Of a stretch of DNA of 5,291 bases, positions 1-4,645 are shown piece after piece. A program made the position numbers and the translations under genes. The notes under the pieces are model-generated. The model searched no databases and was not told the DNA's origin. It saw only the letters and a program-made list of their open reading frames with translations. The stretch's first letter is position 1. The number at the start of each line of letters is the position of its first letter. This DNA is from CAYMLL01 sp964390645 (GTDB lineage Bacteria > Planctomycetota > UBA8108), in contig CAYMLL010000428.1 of assembly GCA_964390645.1 (NCBI GenBank), positions 1 to 5,291 of the forward strand, written 5' to 3'.

Positions 1-1
1 G

Positions 2-3000
2 ACTCTTGTGGACTCGACCGTCACCGTTCCACCGGCGACGCTCGAGGGACCGACGTCTCTCGTGCTCGATGTCGAGGAGACGCTGTCGATCGACGCGATG
101 AGCGGCATCGACGTCAGCGAACGGGGCTTCCTCGGCGGAAGGAGCGGAGCCAACCCCGCGGTGCGAGGACTTGCTCCGGGTGGCGTCACGCGTGCGAGTG
201 AGTTGTCCGGCGGCAGCCACGGTGGCACCGGAGGACGACTCGACGCGGACGAGCCGATCGACGCGCATTCCGTGTTCGGGAGCGTCGTCGCGCCACGCTC
301 GGCGGGTGCCGGAGGCTCCGCGCTCGCCGGCGCCGGCCGTGGCGGCGACGGAGGCGGAGTCATGCGTGTTCGCGCCGGCGCCGTCGAACTCGACGGCGTG
401 CTCCTCGCGTACGGCGAGGGCGTTCCGGCCGTCGCGGTCGGTGGCGCGGGTGCCGGCGGCAGCATCTGGATCACCTGCGGGTCACTGTCGGGAAGCGGGC
501 GGATCTCCGCAGAGGGCGGCGACTCGTCGAGGGCCAGCCGCGGCCGCGCAGGGGGAGGCGGCCGTGTGGTGATCGAGACGGACGATCTCGACGACTTCGA
601 CGTCGACAACGTCACCGCGTACGGAGGCCGGCTCTCCGTGGCCGTCGATCGCCCGTTCGCCTACGGCGCGCCGGGCACCGTGCTCCTGCGAGAACTCGAT
701 TTGAGCGGCGGGCATCTCCGGGTCCTCGGCGGCGGAGTGACGATCGACGAGCCGCGCTCACCGCTGCCCGGTGTCGGCTCCGGTGTGGTTGCGGAGCTCG
801 GGGATGACTTCCTCGTACGTCAGAGCGGTGACTTCCCGCCGGACATCGTCGGTCTCCGGATCGACCCGAGCGCGGACGACGAGGACAGCCGAGCTCTGCA
901 CATCGTCGCGCAATCGGGCGACACGATCTGGACCGAACCAGGGCTTCTGGAGCTCGCATCGATCGGTGACACCTACCGCGGCGTCCTCGACCTCGAGAGC
1001 CTGACGGTCTCGTCCGGCGCGAACGTCACGACGGGAGACCGGCTCGTGCTGCGCTCCGCTGACGTTCCCCTGGCGGTCGCCGGGGGCAAGGTCGGCGTCG
1101 AGGAGCTGGTCTTCGCCGCTGCGCCGCTCTTGCGTCTGATCGATGGCACTCTCGAGGTCGGTACCCTGCGATCGTGGGCCGTCGAGCCGCTCGACATCGA
1201 GCTGATCGACGCCCAGCTGCGCCTCTTGCGTGCTCTTGAAGCAGGCGCGATCGATCTCGATCGGAGCCTGCTGGTAGCTGGTGGGCCGCTCGTCATGACG
1301 AGCTTTGGCCTCGAGCGCTCGCGGGTCACTGTGCCGGACTCGCGGGCCGGCTTCTCGACGCTGCTCGACATTGACGTCGTCGGCGCGATGGTCGTCGACT
1401 CCACGAGCTCGGTCGATCTGGTCGGGAGAGGGCTCGTCGGTGCGTACGGACCGGGGAACGACTCCGCCATCGGCGAGACGCCCGAAGGCGTCCGGTCGGG
1501 CGATCCGGCGAGTGGCGGGAGCTCCGCGGGAGTCGGTGGTGGCGCGTCGACAGGCGGCCATGGTGGCGAGGGGTACGGTTTCTTCGACGCGCCGTGGCTT
1601 CCGGGAGCCGGGGGCAGCGCCGAGGAAGTGGCCGACCCCGTCGTGCTCGGCGTGCTCGGAGGAAACGGCGGTGGCGTTCTGCGTCTGCGCGCCGGGTCGC
1701 TCGAGGTTGCTGGTCTCGTCGATGCTTCGGGTGCTGGCGCACAGCAACGGGAGCTTCTTGAAACGACGCTCGGCGGTGCAGGAGGCGGGGGTGGCGTCGA
1801 CCTGGAGGTCGGCGTTCTCAGCGGCTCGGGGACGATTCGCGCCGACGGTGGCGACGCCAGGGGTGACGGCGTTGTCGGCCATGGAGGTGCGGGGGGTGGG
1901 GGACGCATCGCGCTCGTCTACACGGCGATGGAGGACTTCACCGGTGAGCTCTCGGTCTCCGGCGGCCGCGTGCGTCCGGGTCCGACGACGTCGGTTGAAG
2001 CCGACGGTGGCGCGGGCACGCTGTATCTGCGTGCGTCGGCGGGAGTGCGCGGGGATGTGGTCATCGACGGCGAGGGAAGCTCGGTTTCCGGTCCCGTCAC
2101 CGTTCTCGGCGAGAGCCTGAAGGCGTCCGGAGGGGACGTGGCAGAGGGGACGATCGAGCTGCGGAGCCTGTCGATCCTCGGCGGAGCGTTCGTCGACAGC
2201 GTGTCGACGGTCGATGTCGAGCTTCCCGACAGCACGGATCCGGATCGCTTCACGCTGCTCGGGGGCCTGCGGGGTCCTGGCCTTCTGCTTCCCGACGTCA
2301 GGATCCTCGTCATGCGCGGTGGAGGACTCGACGTAGGTCGTCTGGAGGCGGCTGCGGGAGGTATCGAGCGTTACGAGCTGCGCGACTCGTTCTGGACCGT
2401 GCGCCAGCCGATTCGGGGCACGACGGTGAACGTTCGCGGCGAGTCGGTGCTGACGGTGCCCGACTCGACGATCGAGCGGCACTGGATCCTCGACGTCGAG
2501 CTCACGGGCGCCTTCGTGCTCGAGCCGGCGAGCCGTGTCGAGCTCACTGGCAAGGGATACGTCGGCGGTCGCCGCGCCGGTAACGAGAATCCGCAGGGTC
2601 AGACCGCGGACGGTGTCGTGTTCGCGGCCGGGGGCCGTACCGGAGGCAGCCACGGTGGTCTCGGCGGCTATCAGGAAGCCGGGCCGGCGCTCGGTACCCT
2701 CGTGGCCCGGGGCCACGACGACTTGTGGAACCCACGGCTGCCCGGAGGGGGTGGCAGCGGCCGTCTCGACAGCGACGAGCCCGGCCACAACGGCGGCGGC
2801 GTCGTGCGTATCGACGCGTCCACGGTGATCCTCAACGGTGTGGTCGACGTGTCCGGTCATGGCGTCGGAGAAGGCGGCGGCGACCCGTCCAGCGGAGGTG
2901 CGGGAGCGGGTGGCAGCGTCAGGGTGATCTGCCGGAGCCTCCTCGGCCGGGGTGAGATCGACGCTGACGGTGGTGATGCTGACGGAACCGTCGGTGCGGG

Positions 3001-3577
3001 AGCGGGCGGCGGAGGTCGCGTCGCGATATACTTCGATGCGGACTTCGGGTTCGAAGCGAGCGTGCACGCGTTCGGCGGCGACGTGTCGACTGGCGGTCCT
3101 CGGCCGAGCTCGGTCGGCGGCGCAGGCACGGTCTTCTTCCGCGGCGGAGGTCCGGGATTCGGCGACCTCGTCGTCGACAACAACGGGCGTGCGCAGTCCT
3201 CCGCGCGTACGCCACTGCGTCGGCTCGGTATCGGCAACATCGAGGCGATCGGGGCGCAGTCGCTCCGGGGCGATCGTTCCTTTCCCGACGACGACACCGG
3301 CCTCGAGAATCACTGGGTTGTCCTCGACGCAGTGACCGCGACGCCGTTCCGCATCGTGTCGAACACCGCCGAGGAACTGACCACGGACGCCGCGGACGGA
3401 GATCTGAGGAGCGTTGGAGCGGTCGGCTCGACGTACCGTGGCGCGATCGTCCTCGACAACCTACTGATCCGAGGCTTCGGCGCCTTCACGACCGGAGACG
3501 ACCTGATCATCGTCGACGGCTCGGTCGAGATCATGACCGGTGGAACGCTCGACTCGCCGCCGGTCGTCGAGCGCTGA
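2..3577 (+). CDS. Large modular glycine-rich surface/secreted protein, 5'-truncated
   Basis: The reading frame is open from the first complete codon to a TGA at 3575-3577, giving 1189 residues from a GTG at 8 (numbering used here). That GTG is not a credible start: no signal peptide follows it, and residues 1-44 are already inside a repeat module that recurs later. At least three modules are visible, with the shared T-V-P motif at residues 6, 441 and 816. Each has a Val/Leu/Asp-rich β-type segment ending in a G-x-G-(F/L/Y)-(L/V)-G-x pattern, then a Gly-rich core (GGAGAGGS, SGSGRISAEGGD, AGGGGRV and equivalents), then a strand-rich linker. Alternating short hydrophobic strands and glycine turns suggest a β-solenoid or β-sandwich array. 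The composition is acidic, with few lysines and only two cysteines (C157, C975). No C-terminal membrane helix, LPXTG, PEP-CTERM or RTX nonapeptide array is seen; the protein ends in PPVVER. Glycine-rich repeat proteins of this look occur in large secreted or surface proteins of planctomycetes and deltaproteobacteria. The role (adhesin, surface layer or matrix) is inference; no enzymatic motif was recognised. Confidence 0.85.
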   Translation, partial: TLVDSTVTVPPATLEGPTSLVLDVEETLSIDAMSGIDVSERGFLGGRSGANPAVRGLAPGGVTRASELSGGSHGGTGGRLDADEPIDAHSVFGSVVAPRSAGAGGSALAGAGRGGDGGGVMRVRAGAVELDGVLLAYGEGVPAVAVGGAGAGGSIWITCGSLSGSGRISAEGGDSSRASRGRAGGGGRVVIETDDLDDFDVDNVTAYGGRLSVAVDRPFAYGAPGTVLLRELDLSGGHLRVLGGGVTIDEPRSPLPGVGSGVVAELGDDFLVRQSGDFPPDIVGLRIDPSADDEDSRALHIVAQSGDTIWTEPGLLELASIGDTYRGVLDLESLTVSSGANVTTGDRLVLRSADVPLAVAGGKVGVEELVFAAAPLLRLIDGTLEVGTLRSWAVEPLDIELIDAQLRLLRALEAGAIDLDRSLLVAGGPLVMTSFGLERSRVTVPDSRAGFSTLLDIDVVGAMVVDSTSSVDLVGRGLVGAYGPGNDSAIGETPEGVRSGDPASGGSSAGVGGGASTGGHGGEGYGFFDAPWLPGAGGSAEEVADPVVLGVLGGNGGGVLRLRAGSLEVAGLVDASGAGAQQRELLETTLGGAGGGGGVDLEVGVLSGSGTIRADGGDARGDGVVGHGGAGGGGRIALVYTAMEDFTGELSVSGGRVRPGPTTSVEADGGAGTLYLRASAGVRGDVVIDGEGSSVSGPVTVLGESLKASGGDVAEGTIELRSLSILGGAFVDSVSTVDVELPDSTDPDRFTLLGGLRGPGLLLPDVRILVMRGGGLDVGRLEAAAGGIERYELRDSFWTVRQPIRGTTVNVRGESVLTVPDSTIERHWILDVELTGAFVLEPASRVELTGKGYVGGRRAGNENPQGQTADGVVFAAGGRTGGSHGGLGGYQEAGPALGTLVARGHDDLWNPRLPGGGGSGRLDSDEPGHNGGGVVRIDASTVILNGVVDVSGHGVGEGGGDPSSGGAGAGGSVRVICRSLLGRGEIDADGGDADGTVGAGAGGGGRVAIYFDADFGFEASVHAFGGDVSTGGPRPSSVGGAGTVFFRGGGPGFGDLVVDNNGRAQSSARTPLRRLGIGNIEAIGAQSLRGDRSFPDDDTGLENHWVVLDAVTATPFRIVSNTAEELTTDAADGDLRSVGAVGSTYRGAIVLDNLLIRGFGAFTTGDDLIIVDGSVEIMTGGTLDSPPVVER
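17..694 (+). repeat. Protein repeat module 1 (residues ~4-229)
   Basis: First visible copy of the module. It opens with TVTVPPATLEGPTSLVLDVE, reaches the turn RGFLGG at about residue 39, and has a GGSHGGTGG stretch at 68-76. The Gly-rich core spans about 91-191 and contains GGAGAGGSIWITCGSLSGSG and AGGGGRVVIET. A closing segment, GAPGTVLLRE, lies at 220-229. It matches module 3 most closely: GGSHGG, the (L/S)D-x-DEP stretch, the Cys in the ITC/VIC strand, and GxxGTV. The left boundary is set by the window edge, so more of the protein, and perhaps more modules, lie upstream. Confidence 0.7.
839..1087 (+). repeat. Linker sub-repeat, copy 1 (residues ~278-360)
   Basis: This segment after module 1 has IDPSADDEDSRALHIVAQSG, then IGDTYRGVLDLESL and ANVTTGDRLVL. 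The same order recurs at residues 1100-1179 (VGSTYRGAIVLDNL, AFTTGDDLIIV). The shared G-x-TYRG-x(3)-L(E/D) and TTGD motifs identify a second repeat family in the protein, distinct from the Gly-rich core. I do not see a clear TYRG copy after module 2, which suggests loss or divergence there. Confidence 0.6.
1322..2038 (+). repeat. Protein repeat module 2 (residues ~439-677)
   Basis: Second copy: RVTVPDSRAGFSTLLDIDVV, then SSVDLVGRGLVGAYGPGN, a GGHGGEG stretch at 516-522, and a Gly-rich core at about 532-640 (LSGSGTIRADGGD, GGAGGGGRIALVY). It closes with DGGAGTLYLRAS. It diverges from modules 1 and 3 by having Val (V601) where they have Cys, and by a longer Gln/Glu-containing insertion near 578-588. 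T-V-P to T-V-P spacing is 435 residues from module 1 and 375 to module 3. Confidence 0.7.
2447..3142 (+). repeat. Protein repeat module 3 (residues ~814-1045)
   Basis: Third copy: VLTVPDSTIERHWILDVELT, then SRVELTGKGYVGGRRAGN, GGSHGGLGG at 879-887, GRLDSDEPGHNGGGVVRI at 918-935, and the core GGAGAGGSVRVICRSLLGRG at 963-982. The AGGGGRVAIYF strand and GGAGTVFFRGG end the module. It is closer to module 1 than to module 2 at several motifs. The protein ends about 145 residues after this module. Confidence 0.7.
3305..3544 (+). repeat. Linker sub-repeat, copy 2 (residues ~1100-1179)
   Basis: This C-terminal counterpart of the segment at residues 278-360 contains the acidic run before VGSTYRGAIVLDNL and the TTGDDLIIVDGSVEI motif. 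The protein stops ten residues later, so the chain ends at a module boundary. No dedicated sorting or anchoring domain is visible after it. Confidence 0.6.
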
Positions 3578-3741
3578 CCTGACCAGGATCGTGCGTTCGA
3601 GGAGTCTTCTTCGCGGAAGTTCCGCTTCAGGCGCGCGATGCCTCCAGGGGTCCACACGCGACGCTTCCCACAGCTCGCACCCCGTGCATGCCGAAGTACT
3701 GGATGTGGGTCGGCAGGGACGGAACCTCGGGGACCGGCAGC

Positions 3742-3747
3742 AAGGAG
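3742..3747 (+). promoter_or_regulatory. Shine-Dalgarno site for the lipoprotein gene
   Basis: AAGGAG lies 7 nt upstream of the ATG at 3755, a near-ideal ribosome binding site. It decides the start of the lipoprotein gene against the longer in-frame option from 3638. The 177-bp gap between the stop at 3577 and this ATG shows no clear -35/-10 pair by eye. Its only marked symmetry is a short inverted repeat (GCGGAA at 3613-3618, TTCCGC at 3620-3625) without a T tract. Confidence 0.8.
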
Positions 3748-3754
3748 CCTCGCG

Positions 3755-4231
3755 ATGCGACTAGTTCATGGTGCCACCGTTGTGGTGACGATCGTTCTGA
3801 CGTTGACGTTGGCGCTCGGTTGTGGCCCGGCCGAGGCCGAGGGCTCGCGCAGGGATTCCGCGGTGGACGCACGCATCGCGTTTCTAGACGCTTTCCAGAG
3901 TGCTTGCGCTGCCCGGGATGTCGACGCGGCGGTCGAGCTTGTCCACCTGGAAGGTGCACAGAATCCTTCGCGTAGCGCGGCTCGTTACCGTGACAAGCTC
4001 GCGGAGCTCTTCGCGATGAAGATCGAGAGCCTGTCGATAGGCCCGCCGGACGAGTCGCTCAGCCAGGGCTATGTACGCGGGGCCACCCGCTACCGCGCGA
4101 ACCTCGACATCGTGGCTACGCTCGTCGTCGAGCTCGACCCCCACGTCACGAACGGTATGGCGACGTCGACCTTTCCGCTGGGTCGAGTCGACGGTGAAAT
4201 CCGTATCGCCACGGCGGTGCCCGTCCCCTAG
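3755..4231 (+). CDS. Small lipoprotein, possible NTF2/SnoaL-like fold
   Basis: ATG at 3755 with an AAGGAG Shine-Dalgarno 7 nt upstream; TAG at 4229-4231; 158 residues. Residues 1-22 form a lipoprotein signal peptide: MR, then the hydrophobic run VVVTIVLTLTLAL, then a lipobox ending ALG|C with Cys23. Residue +2 is Gly, not Asp, so outer-membrane sorting would be expected in a Gram-negative cell (family rule, not shown here). The mature part starts with a short Gly/Ala/Glu linker. An amphipathic helix follows (about 37-66, FLDAFQSACAARDVDAAVEL), then a helix near 75-92. The C-terminal half is strand-rich (about 106-157), ending FPLGRVDGEIRIATAVP. The helix with a DAxxARDxDA pattern followed by β-strands resembles small NTF2/SnoaL-like proteins, but no catalytic residue set can be assigned. 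The signal peptide is clear; the fold is an inference and the function unknown. It may be cotranscribed with the large upstream gene, but the gap is large enough for its own promoter. Confidence 0.85.
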   Translation: MRLVHGATVVVTIVLTLTLALGCGPAEAEGSRRDSAVDARIAFLDAFQSACAARDVDAAVELVHLEGAQNPSRSAARYRDKLAELFAMKIESLSIGPPDESLSQGYVRGATRYRANLDIVATLVVELDPHVTNGMATSTFPLGRVDGEIRIATAVPVP

Positions 4232-4280
4232 AAGAAGAGTTCCGGATGCGAAAGCGAGTCATCTCGTCCGGGGCCGAGAC

Positions 4281-4320
4281 GCCAGAACGCGGACGATGGG
4301 GTGCCGCGTCGAGTTCTGGC
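4281..4320. repeat. 8-bp inverted repeat with inner stem
   Basis: GCCAGAAC at 4281-4288 is the exact reverse complement of GTTCTGGC at 4313-4320. Directly inside, GCGG (4289-4292) can pair with CCGC (4304-4307), leaving an 11-nt loop and a 5-nt bulge. An alternative ACGCGG/CCGCGT pairing is also possible. It lies 49 bp past the lipoprotein stop and has no T tract on either strand, so it is not a textbook intrinsic terminator. Confidence 0.6.
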
Positions 4321-4400
4321 AACACGGGTCCTGGCGACGAGGGGCTCGGGCGAAACGGCCGCTTGCGCGCCGAATTGACCTTCTCGACGGGCTGCCGGAT

Positions 4401-4495
4401 CGTCCGCTCCCGGAGCCGCCAGCGGGCGGGTCATCGAGTCAGGAGCCGGTGATCGCCGTCGGCGGCGCAGCACCCGAGCTCGTCGGGAGCGGACG
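4401..4495. repeat. 12-bp perfect inverted repeat with nested 6-bp repeat
   Basis: CGTCCGCTCCCG at 4401-4412 is the exact reverse complement of CGGGAGCGGACG at 4484-4495. Inside it, GCCGCC at 4415-4420 is complementary to GGCGGC at 4461-4466. The outer stem can gain a G-U pair (4413/4483) in a + strand transcript. This is the longest perfect inverted repeat I found in the window by eye. It lies wholly in non-coding sequence and abuts the next hairpin at 4496. Confidence 0.65.
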
Positions 4496-4573
4496 TGCTT
4501 CCGGAGCCCCTCTTCCCCCTGCAGAATCTCGGCGACACCCCGTGGGGCGTCGAAACATCCGAGCCCGGAAGCA
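4496..4573. repeat. Nested three-tier hairpin
   Basis: The outer arm TGCTTCCGG (4496-4504) pairs exactly with CCGGAAGCA (4565-4573). Inside it, CTCGG (4528-4532) pairs with CCGAG (4559-4563). Inside that, CGAC (4533-4536) pairs with GTCG (4549-4552) and CCCC (4538-4541) with GGGG (4544-4547). The single A/C mismatch at 4537/4548 becomes a G-U pair in a - strand transcript, which favours folding in the DksA-side 3' UTR. The outer end has an opposite G-U extension that favours the + strand, so the strand is unresolved. Confidence 0.6.
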
Positions 4574-4592
4574 TGCATGGCTCACGCCGCCC

Positions 4593-4623
4593 AGCCAGGC
4601 CCCTGGAAACGAGCCAGGCCCCT
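4593..4623. repeat. Tandem direct repeat, 12 bp at 19-bp period
   Basis: AGCCAGGCCCCT occurs at 4593-4604 and again at 4612-4623. Within this stretch CCAGG (4595-4599, 4614-4618) and CCTGG (4602-4606) are complementary, so either repeat copy can pair with the same central CCTGG. It lies between the large hairpins and the stop codon of the - strand gene. Confidence 0.6.
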
Positions 4624-4644
4624 CGAGAACCGCGAAGGCTCGAG
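4622..4644 (-). terminator. Possible terminator hairpin after the DksA-like gene
   Basis: CTCGAG at 4622-4627 and again at 4639-4644 forms a 6-bp stem. Read on the - strand it begins one base after the TAG stop of the DksA-like gene. The 11-nt loop region contains a further CC/GG pairing around TTCGC. No run of U follows, only the G/C-rich repeat at 4593-4623, so any termination activity is a weak inference from position. Confidence 0.3.
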
Positions 4645-4645
4645 T

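Larger units (their letters stand above)
4232..4645. other. Convergent intergenic region rich in inverted repeats
   Basis: These 414 bp separate the + strand lipoprotein gene from the - strand DksA-like gene. Open frames exist on both strands, but they are Arg/Pro/Ser-rich, unrecognisable and lack convincing starts, so no gene is called. What stands out is symmetry. A small hairpin spans 4242-4271 (CCGGA/TCCGG enclosing CGAG/CTCG). An 8-bp inverted repeat spans 4281-4320. A 12-bp inverted repeat spans 4401-4495, and a nested hairpin occupies 4496-4573 directly next to it. Short repeats at 4593-4623 and a CTCGAG hairpin at 4622-4644 complete the set. The region could be a bidirectional transcription-ending zone, long structured 3' UTRs, or an unrecognised structured RNA. 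I saw no tRNA, tmRNA, SRP or RNase P signature. Confidence 0.6.

Noticed and set aside
8..10. GTG at 8 as the start of the large gene
   Set aside because: The frame is open to the window edge, no signal peptide follows, and the sequence is already inside a repeat module with equivalents at residues 439 and 814.
973..1908. A 311-codon - strand open frame rich in Pro/Ser/Thr
   Set aside because: It is the mirror of Gly-rich codons on the + strand (GGN read as NCC), not an independent gene.
758..3313. An 851-codon open frame on the - strand opposite the large modular gene
   Set aside because: Its product is a low-complexity Arg/Ala/Thr/Asp sequence with no domain, hydrophobic core or signal. 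Long antisense frames are expected opposite GC-rich genes. The + strand frame shows clear repeated protein modules, so it is the real gene.
2..3577. RTX-type calcium-binding repeats in the glycine-rich protein
   Set aside because: The glycine runs do not follow the GGxGxDxUx nonapeptide spacing; they form longer module-specific patterns instead.
3613..3625. GCGGAA-G-TTCCGC inverted repeat between the first two genes as a terminator
   Set aside because: The stem is short, the loop is too tight and no T tract follows.
3638..3754. Upstream in-frame start giving a 197-residue version of the lipoprotein
   Set aside because: It would bury the signal peptide 39 residues inside the protein. The ATG at 3755 has an AAGGAG site at ideal spacing and begins directly with the lipoprotein signal.
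4232..4645. tRNA, tmRNA, SRP RNA, RNase P RNA, group II intron or integron attC site in the structured gap
   Set aside because: I looked for the T-loop/CCA end, the SRP tetraloop motif, the RNase P conserved core, intron domain V and attC core sites on both strands and found none.
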